Positions 19,175 through 29,013 of a stretch of 64,000 nucleotides of DNA are shown here, piece by piece. The notes under the pieces are model-generated. The model saw only the letters and a program-made list of their open reading frames with translations. It made no database searches and was not told where the DNA came from. The translations under genes were made by a program, and so were the position numbers. The stretch comes from JBEISR01 sp044337705 (GTDB lineage Bacteria; Planctomycetota; Planctomycetia; Pirellulales; Pirellulaceae): contig JBIINB010000005.1 in assembly GCA_044337705.1 (NCBI GenBank), positions 14,092 to 78,091 on the forward strand, given 5' to 3'. Each line of letters begins with the position of its first letter. Positions within the stretch are counted from its first letter, which is position 1.

Positions 19175-20374
19175 TCATGGTTGCGCCATCATGAACTTCA
19201 TGAACTGCCGCTCCACCTTGGCTATCTCGCCAAAATGCTTTTGAAATTGTTCTATCCTCGTCTTTGCATCGTTCTCCCCAAGAGGATCCTGAGACGCAAG
19301 ATCTTTCAGGTAAGCGATGTACTGCTTGGTTTGCGTTTTCAGAAGAAAATAGGTCAAAGCCCAGCATTCCGCATAGGCATAAGCCGATGTGTCTGCTTGT
19401 CGGAAACGACTGTCGTCGCTGATCAATTGCGTCAAGGAATCCGCAGTTCGGACGGCAAGATAACGCTTGAAGATCATCAGATTGTGCTGATTGATCTTGC
19501 CGATACTCCGCCAGCCGGAACCATGGGAAGTGTCGGGGGATTCGAAGAAGACGGCCAAGCCTTCGCTGACCCAAAGCGGATTATCCGCCAACCGCACTTG
19601 AAGGCCCGAATTGTAGGCTAGCTGATGAACCGCTTCGTGGACGATGGTTGCGACTGTTCGCTCCGCCTGAGGCTGCGCGAGAATCCTCTGCACCAATTCA
19701 ATCCGATCGACATTCTGCCCGGGAGCGATCAATCCTTCGATGCCTGTCAGGTCAAACGAAGAGACTCGATTGGACATCATGTGATAGTAGCCCAGCATCG
19801 ACCTGGCCGCTTCGCCAAGCTCCGTCTCTGCATACCGAAGATAGCTTGTTTGATCTTCGAAAACTAAGGCAACCAGTGGAAATCGAGGTTCCAGCAATTC
19901 AACTCCCCGGGACTTCCAGAAATTATAAAAGCCTCGATAAAGTCGCTCAAAGAGTGCGGCAGTCCATTTCGCGTAGGCATCCGAGGTGTTGTAGCAGAAG
20001 ATGTAATGATCGGTTCGATGGATACGAAAACCAGCCGGCATCTCCTCGAGAAGTGCCTTGCTCATTTCTTCCTGATCCCAAACCACCAGCCCCCCCTGCT
20101 CTTCCCGCCGCTCTCGCATCTCTTCGGGCTGTATCAAGCTCAGCCGACCACTAGCTTCCAGAAGTAGCAGCCCTCCATCCTGAGCTTCCAGTTGCACTTC
20201 TCCTGTCAATGTTTGTCGATCCTGTGGCGTCTGAAGCACCAACGAAACTAGAGGACGATCGGAATCGGCATCCTCCTGTCCTACCAAAAAAGAAGGGGGC
20301 AAGAGGGTACCGACTGCGAGGATGCAAAGCCGGGCAATCCAAGAAGGGACTTCAAGTCGGTTGGGAAGATTCAT
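19175..20374 (-). CDS. DUF1570 secreted protein, putative metallopeptidase-like
   Basis: 399 residues. Signal peptide at residues 1-34 (ARLCILAVGTLLPPSFLVGQ). The core of DUF1570 is TIVHEAVHQLAYNSGLQVR (HEAVH at about residues 246-250) followed by PLWVSEGLAVFFESPD, a zincin-like HExxH plus a downstream glutamate, so gluzincin-type peptidase activity is plausible but unproven for the family. The N-terminal part has a small beta-domain and RIHRTDHYIFCYNTSDAYAKW, typical for these proteins. Widespread in planctomycetes. It is preceded by a 353-base gap and followed by 202 bases before the lipoprotein gene. Confidence 0.9.
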   Translation of the reverse strand: MNLPNRLEVPSWIARLCILAVGTLLPPSFLVGQEDADSDRPLVSLVLQTPQDRQTLTGEVQLEAQDGGLLLLEASGRLSLIQPEEMRERREEQGGLVVWDQEEMSKALLEEMPAGFRIHRTDHYIFCYNTSDAYAKWTAALFERLYRGFYNFWKSRGVELLEPRFPLVALVFEDQTSYLRYAETELGEAARSMLGYYHMMSNRVSSFDLTGIEGLIAPGQNVDRIELVQRILAQPQAERTVATIVHEAVHQLAYNSGLQVRLADNPLWVSEGLAVFFESPDTSHGSGWRSIGKINQHNLMIFKRYLAVRTADSLTQLISDDSRFRQADTSAYAYAECWALTYFLLKTQTKQYIAYLKDLASQDPLGENDAKTRIEQFQKHFGEIAKVERQFMKFMMAQP

Positions 20375-20727
20375 AGGTTGGCATTCCTGAAGCCGGGCAA
20401 TCTTTGTCCACGGTCGCCAACTGGCAGTTTATCAAAACGTTATCGAAGAAGAGAGGGCGAATCCTTGCGTCCCGTCGAAGAAATCAATTCACCGCGCGAT
20501 CCCAAGAGCGATAAGTAAACAGAGGCGAAAAGCCAAGACTTGCGAATCGCTCAGATCTCTCCTGTGAGCTTGAAGACGTTGAAAATGGTCGCGATGACCA
20601 TTCTCGAAAGGCTATCGACGGAGCCGAATGATCCTCTAGCCGCATTCCGCAACGGATCACCTCGCATATCTTCAGCGAGCGACTCAGTTCTTCGTAGCAC
20701 CGCCACCATGCAGTGGAGAGCCGTGCA
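20375..20727. other. Intergenic region upstream of the DUF1570 gene
   Basis: About 350 bases on the promoter side of the DUF1570 gene and after the end of the permease gene. An 87-codon frame (minus, 20484-20747) overlaps the permease stop by 20 bases but shows no motif; I do not call it. No clear terminator seen. Confidence 0.35.
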
Positions 20728-22230
20728 TTACGCTCCATCGGTATCATTCACCATCTGGCGATGGTCGCTAGTGCTTGGGTTCCGCATCGCAATCGCGCCC
20801 AGAACAAGTGCGACCAAGGCCAAAAGGAGGCAAAGACTGGCCTCTTGATAACGCACTCCATAATGAAGCAGTTCAAAGATCCGGCTGGAAAGCGTACTGA
20901 CTCCTGCGGGAAGGACCAGCAGATAAGCACCCAGCTCCCCTATTGCAAGCCACCACGCGAGGACGATGCCACTGGCTAGCAGGCGCCATGAGCCGCGTAA
21001 AAAGTCGGAGGCTACATGATGAAAATGGGAGCGGCCATCAACCAGCCACAATTCGTGTTGCGACTTTCTCCAGGAGTTCCATCGCCATAGAAGCAAAAGG
21101 AACAGGACAGGAGTAACCCGCAGCAAGTTTGCAGCGATAGGAAATGCAAGGGTGCGGTGGGACCACCAGGAAAGAAGAGGGTGAGAGTTGGACAATCGAA
21201 TCAATGCCAGCGCAATGACGGGGCCAGGAAGAGATAGAATCGCGGCGTTCAAGGCCGCCAGCCAGCCATCTTTGGTTCCCTTCATACCACTAAGCCAGAG
21301 AAGCCCAAACGCCAGGACCGAAGAAATGAGGACCGAGCCGCTTGCCAGAAGAAATGACCAGTACAATTCGGGACCAAAGTCGGATAGTCCCCCCCATGAT
21401 TCGACCAGCCTTCCCGGAGAAAAGAGCCCTGCCCCATCGGCTTCTACCTTCCAGCCTGCACGAACCGTCAGAGCGGTGATAGGAACAGCGAGGATTAGTA
21501 GGACCGAAAGCCAAGCAGCCAAACGGATCCATCGCACGAGGGGATCACCAACACGAAAGATTGGCGTCAGCTCATTGGCCGATGAGTGCTCATGTCCTCT
21601 ACCCCATCCGACGGCCCAATAAGCGATCGCTCCCAAAATCAGCATGGGCGTCATCGACATGGCGATGGAGCCCCAGGGGGCAGTGCCACTGATGACGTCC
21701 ATGTGGATCCCTTCGCTCCAGGTTGGGACCCGGTACAGGTTGGTAACCAGCATTTCTCGCAGTGTCCAGCTCCCCGACAAAATGCCGGCGATCAAAGATG
21801 CGGGTAGCAGTGCCGGCAGCCAGACAGACCGGACAACGCCGATCTTTCCGCGATCAATCCAGGCTATCGATTCGAAGGAAGTCCGGATGCGATGCAGGCT
21901 GACCAGCATCGGAATCAATGCCAAGGGGGTTGCCGCAATCCCCTGAATCCAGCTTACAGCAGCGACACCCACAACACGGGAAGCAGCGGCGCGGGTCTGA
22001 CTGATGGGCCAACCACCCGCGAATTGCCATAAAGACTCCCAGCAAGCGGCCTGCACATAGAGTGGCAGTGCCATCGAAGCGAGAATGGCAATTGCGGGCC
22101 ATTTAGCGAAATGGCCTGTCGTCCGAGTCGCCGAGATAGCGGCGGGAATCGTCAGGCAGGTGGCAACCAATCCCGACCCAAGGAAAACAGCGATCGAGGT
22201 CGCGGCTACGGTCCAGGCCATTTTGGGCAT
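20728..22230 (-). CDS. ABC transporter permease, double-domain (ThiP/FbpB-like)
   Basis: 500 residues, very hydrophobic, with about ten to twelve membrane segments in two halves, each resembling a binding-protein-dependent permease domain (for example GILSGSWTLREMLVTNLYRVPTWSEG and LPGPVIALALIRL; then GIVLAWWLAIGELGAYLLVLPAG). Two EAA-like cytoplasmic loops are visible. The architecture matches iron(III)/thiamine-type permeases in which the two membrane domains are fused. No ATPase or solute-binding protein gene is in the window, so it must use partners encoded elsewhere. The start, 27 bases after the CorC-like gene, suggests it is the last gene of the phoH operon. The substrate cannot be deduced. 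Confidence 0.8.
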   Translation of the reverse strand: MPKMAWTVAATSIAVFLGSGLVATCLTIPAAISATRTTGHFAKWPAIAILASMALPLYVQAACWESLWQFAGGWPISQTRAAASRVVGVAAVSWIQGIAATPLALIPMLVSLHRIRTSFESIAWIDRGKIGVVRSVWLPALLPASLIAGILSGSWTLREMLVTNLYRVPTWSEGIHMDVISGTAPWGSIAMSMTPMLILGAIAYWAVGWGRGHEHSSANELTPIFRVGDPLVRWIRLAAWLSVLLILAVPITALTVRAGWKVEADGAGLFSPGRLVESWGGLSDFGPELYWSFLLASGSVLISSVLAFGLLWLSGMKGTKDGWLAALNAAILSLPGPVIALALIRLSNSHPLLSWWSHRTLAFPIAANLLRVTPVLFLLLLWRWNSWRKSQHELWLVDGRSHFHHVASDFLRGSWRLLASGIVLAWWLAIGELGAYLLVLPAGVSTLSSRIFELLHYGVRYQEASLCLLLALVALVLGAIAMRNPSTSDHRQMVNDTDGA

Positions 22231-22257
22231 CGCCTCGCTGCACTCGAGTAGCTTTCA

Positions 22258-23586
22258 TTACGCCTGTGCCAAACTGGAGTCGGGTGGCGAGTGCTGCAGT
22301 CGCATTCTACGCACTTGCCGATGATTTGCAGCGAGGACCTTAAACAGAACTTGGTCGACCTTGACTTCCAGGCCTTCTTCCGGGATTCTTCCAAGCCTAG
22401 AGATTAGAAGACCACCTAGGGATATGTAATCCTCGCCAAGCGGTAGATTCCATCCCAGTTTGCTGTTGATTTCGGCCACTGCCACACGCCCTTCGGCTTC
22501 AACCCAATCGTGCGTCTCATCATAGACGATCTGATTTGCTTCTTCTTCGTCCGCTTCGTCTGCAATCTCTCCGACAATTTCTTCAAGTGCATCCTCGATA
22601 GTCACAACGCCTACTGTCTGCTGGTATTCGTCGACCACGATCGCCATATGATTGCGTTTGTGCAGGAAGTCTCTAAGAAGTTCATTGATCAACCGATTTC
22701 CGGGGATGCGCCATGCCTCCCTCAACAATTTCCTGAGCCTGTCTCGGTCGATCGGTTGAGAATCGGAAATCGAACCTAGCAGATCCTTGACGAAGAGAAT
22801 GCCGAGAATGTTGTCGAGTGATCCCTGGTAGATCGGAATACGAGTCCTACGCGAATCGATCACACTGGCGAGGATCAATGATGGGTCCAAATCGATATCG
22901 ATCGCATCGATATCGCTACGGGGAGTCATGATGGAGGCGACTTCACGTTCATCGAGGTTCATGACCCCTTGGATCATGTCGCGAATGCCTGATCCCACCA
23001 GTCCCTCGCGTTCTCCAGCATGGACGATCGTTCGGATTTCATCTTCAAGTGATTCTTCGGCGAAATCCTCATCCAATGGCTGGTCGCTCAGTCTTGATCC
23101 GATCCACTGAAAAAAATCTCCCAGCGTCGTCAGGGGCCTGAAGAGTCTCGCGACTAATTTCCAGAAAGGCCAGGTGTAGAAAAGAAACCGGGTGGCTCCC
23201 GCGCGAAACATCACCCTAGGCAACCAGTCCTGAACGAACAGCAGCGCCCAAGTGGCAAGGATCACGGCGACTACGATCGGAAACCTCTGAGCCTGGAAGG
23301 CCGACTTGCCCTGATCCTCCTGGAACCAGTGGAAAATCTGCCCCAGCCAGAGGAAGCCAAGCCCGATGAGAAGTACGTTGCCAAGCCATGAGAGATATCG
23401 TGCCGCAGCGACGGCCTCATCTTGCAAGTCGAGAATATCCCCGAAGCGATCGCGGCGTCCTCGAAGTCTGCAGAAAGACTCTAGAGACCTTCCCGAAAAA
23501 TTTCCCAGAACCTGGGCCCCAAAACCACCGATCAGCGAGAGCAACGCTCCGAAAACCATCCAAGCTGGGAACTCCGTGGAGGTCAT
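22258..23586 (-). CDS. CorC/HlyC-type protein with CNNM-like membrane part and CBS pair
   Basis: 442 residues. Four hydrophobic segments lie in residues 1-170 (MVFGALLSLIGGFG, YLSWLGNVLLIGLGFLWL, VVAVILATWALLF, FLFYTWPFWKLV), followed by an acidic linker and EDEIRTIVHAGEREGLV. Then comes a CBS pair (VASIMTPRSDIDAIDID and RIPIYQGSLDNILGILFVKDLL; HMAIVVDEYQQTVGVVTIEDALEEIVGEI) and the C-terminal CorC/HlyC domain. The family is linked to magnesium or cobalt efflux and membrane homeostasis; the former name hemolysin C is not a function. The start overlaps the ybeY stop by 4 bases, so translation is coupled. Confidence 0.93.
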   Translation of the reverse strand: MTSTEFPAWMVFGALLSLIGGFGAQVLGNFSGRSLESFCRLRGRRDRFGDILDLQDEAVAAARYLSWLGNVLLIGLGFLWLGQIFHWFQEDQGKSAFQAQRFPIVVAVILATWALLFVQDWLPRVMFRAGATRFLFYTWPFWKLVARLFRPLTTLGDFFQWIGSRLSDQPLDEDFAEESLEDEIRTIVHAGEREGLVGSGIRDMIQGVMNLDEREVASIMTPRSDIDAIDIDLDPSLILASVIDSRRTRIPIYQGSLDNILGILFVKDLLGSISDSQPIDRDRLRKLLREAWRIPGNRLINELLRDFLHKRNHMAIVVDEYQQTVGVVTIEDALEEIVGEIADEADEEEANQIVYDETHDWVEAEGRVAVAEINSKLGWNLPLGEDYISLGGLLISRLGRIPEEGLEVKVDQVLFKVLAANHRQVRRMRLQHSPPDSSLAQA

Positions 23587-24107
23587 CGAACAGGCTCCTG
23601 GCTATCGTTCCCAGAGGTCGGAATGTCGTGGCCCCAAGTAAATCGCTCCATACCATCCAGATAAGCCGTGGGACAGCCTGCTAATTTCAAGTAGTGATAT
23701 TCGGCTCGCTTCATCTTCTCCAGGCCTGCTGGATCGTGATCGTCATAACCAAGCAGGTGAAGCATACCATGGATCAGATAAAGCATCAGTTCCCAATGCG
23801 CGGTCCATCCCTCCTGCTCCGCAACGCGCTTCGCAACATCCCAGCACGCGATCAGTTCCGCCTCCAGTCGCTCCCCATCCCCCAAAAGGAAACTAAGGCT
23901 GTCGGTGGTGTAGTGATGCTGCAAATGGCGAGCATTCAGTTGATGCATCGTCTGGTCGTCGACAATCGCAACGCTTATTTCGCATTGCCGATATCCGGCA
24001 TCGCCAGCAATCTTCCTGAGGATTTCCGATACCTCTTCGTTGCTCCAGCTGGCATCCCGTTCGCCATGCAGCCAGGACCACTCGACCACCATCGCTGAAT
24101 CAGTCAC
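23583..24107 (-). CDS. ybeY: Endoribonuclease YbeY
   Basis: 174 residues, a little longer than the usual 155. HGMLHLLGYDDH at residues 113-124 supplies the three zinc-binding histidines of the YbeY family, with an extra Asp as in a common variant. HYTTDSLSFLL (about residues 65-75) is the other family block (TDVLSF-like). YbeY takes part in 16S rRNA 3' end maturation and ribosome quality control. Gene order phoH-HD phosphohydrolase-ybeY-corC is conserved across many bacteria and supports the call. It overlaps its upstream neighbour by 4 bases and its downstream neighbour by 4 bases. Confidence 0.95.
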   Translation of the reverse strand: MTDSAMVVEWSWLHGERDASWSNEEVSEILRKIAGDAGYRQCEISVAIVDDQTMHQLNARHLQHHYTTDSLSFLLGDGERLEAELIACWDVAKRVAEQEGWTAHWELMLYLIHGMLHLLGYDDHDPAGLEKMKRAEYHYLKLAGCPTAYLDGMERFTWGHDIPTSGNDSQEPVR

Positions 24108-26464
24108 GAGGAGCCTCCCGATTGGGTCGGGTACTTGATTCTGCCATGGTAGATGGCAATCAAGCTTTTAACCAGACTCAGTCGAATCTCAGCCAATTGA
24201 TGCAAAGTCAATTGGCACTCGTCGAACTGCCCATCGGCCAATCTTCGGTTGGCCAGATCTTCCACAAGCCCTTGGATTCTGGATGGCGTCGGTTCCACTA
24301 GCGTTCTTGCGGCGCTTTCGACGGCATCGGCAAGCATTAGCACGGCCGCTTCCCGAGTCTGGGGTTTTGGACCAGGGTATCGATAATCGATATCCGACAG
24401 TTCGTCTTCAATTCCTGAATCCTTAAGTCGCTTGGCAGCCCTTTTATAAAAGTACTCGACCAGCGTGGTCCCATGATGCTGCTCGATGAAATCGATCACC
24501 GATTGCGGTAAATGGTGCTGCCTAGCCAAGTCGGCTCCATCTTTCACGTGTGCCACGATGATTAAGGTGCTCATCGCTGGTTGCAGACCGTCGTGGGGAT
24601 TGGATCCAGGGGACTGGTTTTCTACGAAATACTGGGGCTGAAACATCTTGCCGATATCATGAAAGTAGGCTCCAACACGGACTAGCAGCCCATTGGCGCC
24701 AATATGATCTGCTGCAGCCTCTCCCAAGGCAGCCACGTTGATCGAATGGTTGTAGGTGCCGGGGGCTTTCTGAGCCAACTGGCGTAGAATCGGATGGCTG
24801 GCATCCCCCAGCTCCAGGAGACTCAGATCCGTCATCGCCTCAAAGGCCCGCTCCACCAAGGGCAGGAGACCGGTCATAAGTGCCCCAGCCAGAAGGGCGA
24901 ACAGGGAGTTTCTGAACAGTGGAGTCATCCAGTAAGGCATCCGAAAGGAGACCGCACTGGCAGTTCCAGCAGATGCGTTTTGCGATCCCCTGACCATCGA
25001 AACAGTTAGGATCTGATCTTCCATCAGCATCGCTGCCAGAGTCGCCAAGAAAACGATCGCTGCAGCACAGAGCCCGACAACCATCAAGCGAGTCCGATTG
25101 CGAATGCGGCCTGTAAAGAGCACGATTGAGCCGGCGGCAGCCCAAAGCACCACCAATTCGCCTACCGACCATCCGCTGATCAGAGTTGCGATCAGAGTGA
25201 TCACCAGCATCAAGATCAGCCCCAACGAACGACCGTACGCGATGACGGCGGTGAATGCCGCAAGGGAAATCACCAGGACTTCGGCTCGCCAAGGGTCTTT
25301 CGAAAAGATGTTTGCAAGCACAATAGCGATCGAAACGAAGGCAACCAGCCTCGCCAATTCGTCCGCTTCCTGGAAGCGAGCTTTTAGCCCCAACCAGTCG
25401 ATACAGAGCCCCACGAACAGCAAGGCTCCGATGAATACTAGAAACAAACCGACGGTTCGAAGAAGGCGATCCACCCAGTTGCGGCTTTGCCGCAACCATT
25501 CCACATGCTCCTGACGCAATAGATCGAGGTCTTCGTAATTCAAAGGCCGTTCGGCGGCAGCCAGAGGGGTCACCCCTGGCAGAAAGGACACCATCACCTC
25601 CTGTACCTGGTCGACCGCCGCTTTTCTCGCCGCGTCGCTGAGGTCATTCCGATAGACCAACGTCTCGGGTAAGCGGGGTACGGCATACCGGTGAATCGCC
25701 TGTGCAAGTTGATTGGAATAGGGTGCCGTCAGGCAGTCTTTTAGTTGATCCTTCAGTCGCGTTAGCAAAAGCGGGACATGATGGCTGGTTCTTAGATCGT
25801 CGATGCTCTCTTCGCTGGTCTTTCCATCTTTTCCAAGGACCTGGATGAGTCGCTGATTCCCTTCTTCCAGTCCATGCCCCAGCTTCTTCAGCACGCCCCG
25901 AGTCTCCATGGGCTGCATCGCTGCCTCCAGTGCGTGATCCAGACCGGCTCGCTGCTCCTTGGTCGCCATCCCCTCCCGTATTGTCTGAATCAATGCCTGC
26001 CGGTCGGCAGGGCTCAGCTCACTTCGATCCTCCGTATCCAGCGGGATGAACTCAGCCACTGCTTCCAGGAGCTGATCGGGATCCTGGGTATCGGCTATGC
26101 GAAGCACCCGATCCTTGATCGCGCCACGCAGTTGCACGAGAGCCTGCGGGCGGTTTTCGTAGATGCATTGCACCTCCCGTCGCCGCTGATTCCTCTCGAC
26201 GGCCGTGCGAAGCAGGTCCGGGCGTTGGAAGGAGATCCGGGGAACCAAGGATCTTCCCGGAACATCCCCAATACGATAGGCAAATGGTGGGTTCCAGGCC
26301 CCGGTCAATGCCCAAAGAAGGGCAAAGACGCAGAACGATATGGCCAATTGCTGCAACGTCAGACGCTTCAGCAACCAACTCTTCCAGCGATCCCAGGACG
26401 ATGGCCCAGTCTGAAGGGACGCGACGCGTTCACTTCGCGTCTTCTTGGGCGTTGAGATAGTCAT
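24104..26464 (-). CDS. HD-family membrane phosphohydrolase (PgpH/YqfF-like)
   Basis: 786 residues. Structure: one N-terminal membrane segment (LAISFCVFALLWALTGAW), a large extracytoplasmic region (about residues 60-330, the 7TMR-HDED domain), about seven to eight membrane helices (about 335-550), then an HD domain. AYFHDIGKMFQPQYFVENQ (HD at about residues 603-604) is the HDIG-type metal-binding site, with IVAHVKDGADLARQHHLP, IEQHHGTTLVEYF and MLADAVESAARTL completing it. The best-studied member hydrolyses cyclic di-AMP. Whether the organism uses that messenger is not known from this window. It sits between phoH (36 bases) and ybeY (overlap), the common order. Confidence 0.94.
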   Translation of the reverse strand: MTISTPKKTRSERVASLQTGPSSWDRWKSWLLKRLTLQQLAISFCVFALLWALTGAWNPPFAYRIGDVPGRSLVPRISFQRPDLLRTAVERNQRRREVQCIYENRPQALVQLRGAIKDRVLRIADTQDPDQLLEAVAEFIPLDTEDRSELSPADRQALIQTIREGMATKEQRAGLDHALEAAMQPMETRGVLKKLGHGLEEGNQRLIQVLGKDGKTSEESIDDLRTSHHVPLLLTRLKDQLKDCLTAPYSNQLAQAIHRYAVPRLPETLVYRNDLSDAARKAAVDQVQEVMVSFLPGVTPLAAAERPLNYEDLDLLRQEHVEWLRQSRNWVDRLLRTVGLFLVFIGALLFVGLCIDWLGLKARFQEADELARLVAFVSIAIVLANIFSKDPWRAEVLVISLAAFTAVIAYGRSLGLILMLVITLIATLISGWSVGELVVLWAAAGSIVLFTGRIRNRTRLMVVGLCAAAIVFLATLAAMLMEDQILTVSMVRGSQNASAGTASAVSFRMPYWMTPLFRNSLFALLAGALMTGLLPLVERAFEAMTDLSLLELGDASHPILRQLAQKAPGTYNHSINVAALGEAAADHIGANGLLVRVGAYFHDIGKMFQPQYFVENQSPGSNPHDGLQPAMSTLIIVAHVKDGADLARQHHLPQSVIDFIEQHHGTTLVEYFYKRAAKRLKDSGIEDELSDIDYRYPGPKPQTREAAVLMLADAVESAARTLVEPTPSRIQGLVEDLANRRLADGQFDECQLTLHQLAEIRLSLVKSLIAIYHGRIKYPTQSGGSS

Positions 26465-26500
26465 CGAATCTCGAAACTCGCCAGCGCGTGCATGATTCGA

Positions 26501-27514
26501 TCAGAGCCCTTGCTCCATGCCTCCAGATGGGGAATAGCCGGACGGTTGCGACGGATGCTCGTACGCCTTCACGATTCTGTGCACCAGAGCATGCCGCACG
26601 ATATCTGCTTCCTGAAGCTTGGAAAAACCGATTCCAGAAATCCCTTTGAGCCTCTGCACCGCATCGCGAAGCCCACTGGTCACACCTTGTGGCAGGTCGA
26701 TCTGAGAGATGTCTCCGGAAATGACCATCTTAGCCCCCTCGCCCATTCGCGTCAGGAACATTTTCATCTGAGCGACAGTAGTATTCTGGGCTTCATCGAG
26801 GATGATGAACGCGTGATTCAACGTTCGGCCTCGCATGTAAGCAAGCGGCACCACTTCGATGACTTCCTGTTCCATCAGGTACTTCGCCTGCTCGAACCCC
26901 ATCATATCATGAATCGCATCCAGCAACGGGCGCAGGTAGGGATTCAATTTGGCCTGCAGATCCCCCGGAAGGAAACCTAGACTTTCCCCTGCCTCTACCG
27001 CCGGGCGCACCAGAACGATTTTTCGGACCTGTCTGGTTTTGAAAGCTTCCACTGCCATCGCCACCGCAAGATAGGTTTTGCCGCAGCCGGCAGGTCCAAT
27101 GCAGAAAGTCATGTCATGCTGTCGAATCGTTTCGACGTAGCGCGCTTGCCCGTCGGTTCTCGGTACGATCCGCAACGTCGGATGATGGATCGACAGTTCC
27201 CTCTTTTCCGCCCCCACGAACGAGCCCATCGGCTTGGTGTGAGGCTCCGAAGACGAAGGAACCGACGTCACGATCGTGGCAGCGGCCGTCGGATTGCGAT
27301 GACGCTCCAACTGTTCGGTCGCCGATCGAACAGCTTCGGGGCTTCCGGATATCTTGATCAACCCAGCTCGGTGGGTGATCGAAACACCAAACTCCTGCTT
27401 GATCTGTCGGAGGTTTTGGTCATGCGGACCAAACATGCGAAGCACCGTCTCCGGGTCAGAGATCTGCAAGGTGGCTTCGGATATCCCTTGGTTTTCGTCC
27501 ACTCCACTCCTCAT
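26501..27514 (-). CDS. phoH: PhoH family ATPase
   Basis: 337 residues, the usual length of PhoH-like (PhoL) proteins. An N-terminal KH-like segment (VLRMFGPHDQNLRQIKQEFGVSITHRAGLIKISG) precedes the ATPase core. Walker A is GPAGCGKTYLAVA (about residues 140-152), Walker B is FIILDEAQNT, and KMVISGDISQIDLPQG is the sensor region. PhoH-like ATPases are associated with RNA metabolism and frequently sit next to ybeY, as here. The ATG at 27514 is preceded only by weak purine-rich sequence. Confidence 0.95.
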   Translation of the reverse strand: MRSGVDENQGISEATLQISDPETVLRMFGPHDQNLRQIKQEFGVSITHRAGLIKISGSPEAVRSATEQLERHRNPTAAATIVTSVPSSSEPHTKPMGSFVGAEKRELSIHHPTLRIVPRTDGQARYVETIRQHDMTFCIGPAGCGKTYLAVAMAVEAFKTRQVRKIVLVRPAVEAGESLGFLPGDLQAKLNPYLRPLLDAIHDMMGFEQAKYLMEQEVIEVVPLAYMRGRTLNHAFIILDEAQNTTVAQMKMFLTRMGEGAKMVISGDISQIDLPQGVTSGLRDAVQRLKGISGIGFSKLQEADIVRHALVHRIVKAYEHPSQPSGYSPSGGMEQGL

Positions 27515-27775
27515 TCAAAAAAACTTAGCCTCGAACCGCAGTGTTTCGCGAGGCACATGAAGGACTACAATCGCTGGGCACAGGTTCGTCTTGCAAGTGC
27601 CGAAAAGAGCAAAGCGATCCGATTCCTTTTACTTGTTGCTGAACTCCTGCATTGTACACCGATCTGCCATCACGGCCACCAAGCACTTCCGCTAGCTGGT
27701 GACAGAGGCTACAAGCTGCAAAGCAATACGGGTCGTCGTATCCCAATGAATTAGCCGCTGAGCCAGGCAACTTGG

Positions 27776-28750
27776 TTAAGGCCGCCACACCAAACCCGCG
27801 GCTAGGCTGTAATAGCCGACGACGCAGGCAGGAATGAGGGCATCGGTAATGTCCCAGATCCCACCCAGCCCGGGAAGCCAGCGGCTGCTATCCTTGATCC
27901 CCGAATAGCGTTTTACGGTCGACTCCAGCAAATCCCCCATCAACCCGGTGGCGAAAAGCAGAATTCCCATCAGTGCCGCACCCGCAACTTGCCACATCGA
28001 GGCTTGGCCGGCGACCAGTCCGGGAAGCCACCAGCCGAACCAGCAAAGCGACGCCAAGAGCGCCGTGATCGCCCCTCCCACCGCACCTTCCACGCTTTTT
28101 CCGGGACTGATCGATGGACAGAGTTTGTTTCTTCCGAAGGCTTTTCCAAAAAAATAGGCTCCAACATCCGCAAGCTTGGTGACGGCAACCACCCCAATCC
28201 CAGCCAACAGACCAAACCAACTGGGTTCTATCTGTCTCAACAGCACCCAAAAGCTGATGGGAATGCCAATGTAACCCACCACGGATAACTGAATCAGCCA
28301 ACGCTTCACCGCAACGGCCCCCTCGTCTCCGTACCGGCGAAGCAGAAGCAGGCTGGCCGCACCAAATGCAGCCAACATGCCGGCAACCGGTAGGCCGGAT
28401 GCACTCATCGGACACTCAGTAGGATAGGGCCGATTCATGATCCAACGATAGAACCAAGGCAGGGCAGTTGCGAGCATAGGAAGCATTGCCAGGGCCGCGG
28501 CTTGGTATCGATCAACCAACGCCTGCCCACCGGTGACTTGCTCAGAAGCAGAAAAATTTGAACCTTCTTCTTTTGCGGCCTGCGACAATGCCGAAGCCAT
28601 CTCAAAGGCGGTCGCCCCCCCAAACATCATCAGCATCGGAATCAGCCAAATGCCATGTACCGATCCTATGGGGTACCAATGGTCCAGCGCCAGCGATAGA
28701 ACGATGATTGCAATGAAGACTACCGAGCTGGCCAACCGTGCTGCGAGCAT
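27776..28750 (-). CDS. cdsA: Phosphatidate cytidylyltransferase
   Basis: 324 residues from ATG 28750, which has GGGG 6 bases upstream (a TTG at 28762 is an alternative start). About eight membrane segments are present. The C-terminal part holds the family signature, here read from KRYSGIKDSSRWLPGLGGIWDITDALI, together with SPGKSVEGAVGG. The enzyme makes CDP-diacylglycerol from phosphatidic acid and CTP at the inner membrane. It is 261 bases upstream of phoH and reads the same way, so it may belong to the same cluster; the gap holds no convincing gene. It is divergent from the site-2 protease gene, a partner often found near cdsA. Confidence 0.94.
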   Translation of the reverse strand: MLAARLASSVVFIAIIVLSLALDHWYPIGSVHGIWLIPMLMMFGGATAFEMASALSQAAKEEGSNFSASEQVTGGQALVDRYQAAALAMLPMLATALPWFYRWIMNRPYPTECPMSASGLPVAGMLAAFGAASLLLLRRYGDEGAVAVKRWLIQLSVVGYIGIPISFWVLLRQIEPSWFGLLAGIGVVAVTKLADVGAYFFGKAFGRNKLCPSISPGKSVEGAVGGAITALLASLCWFGWWLPGLVAGQASMWQVAGAALMGILLFATGLMGDLLESTVKRYSGIKDSSRWLPGLGGIWDITDALIPACVVGYYSLAAGLVWRP

Positions 28751-29013
28751 TCCAATCCCCAAAGAGACTAATCACTGGATCCTCCTCGTTGGCCACCAGA
28801 AATCGACCCGGTGCTGGTCGACGATTTCATGGAGAACTGGCACAATTCGGAGCTGACGGCGGGCCGAAAAGTGGCTCGGTTGCCTATACTGAGTAGACGG
28901 CCCGAACCGCGACCGATTTTAATCGCGCACTATTGGAAATCCTATCCCTGGAACCTATCGTCCAAAGCGGACAAGTGGCGTTCGGTTGCAAAGCACCATC
29001 ATTGAGGTTTGGA

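Noticed and set aside
20484..20747. 87-codon minus frame overlapping the permease stop
   Set aside because: Coupled position is suggestive, but the sequence has no motif and is Ser/Arg-rich like a shadow.
27525..27788. 87-codon minus frame between cdsA and phoH
   Set aside because: Overlaps the cdsA end and lacks any family motif; Cys/Ser-rich composition is shadow-like.
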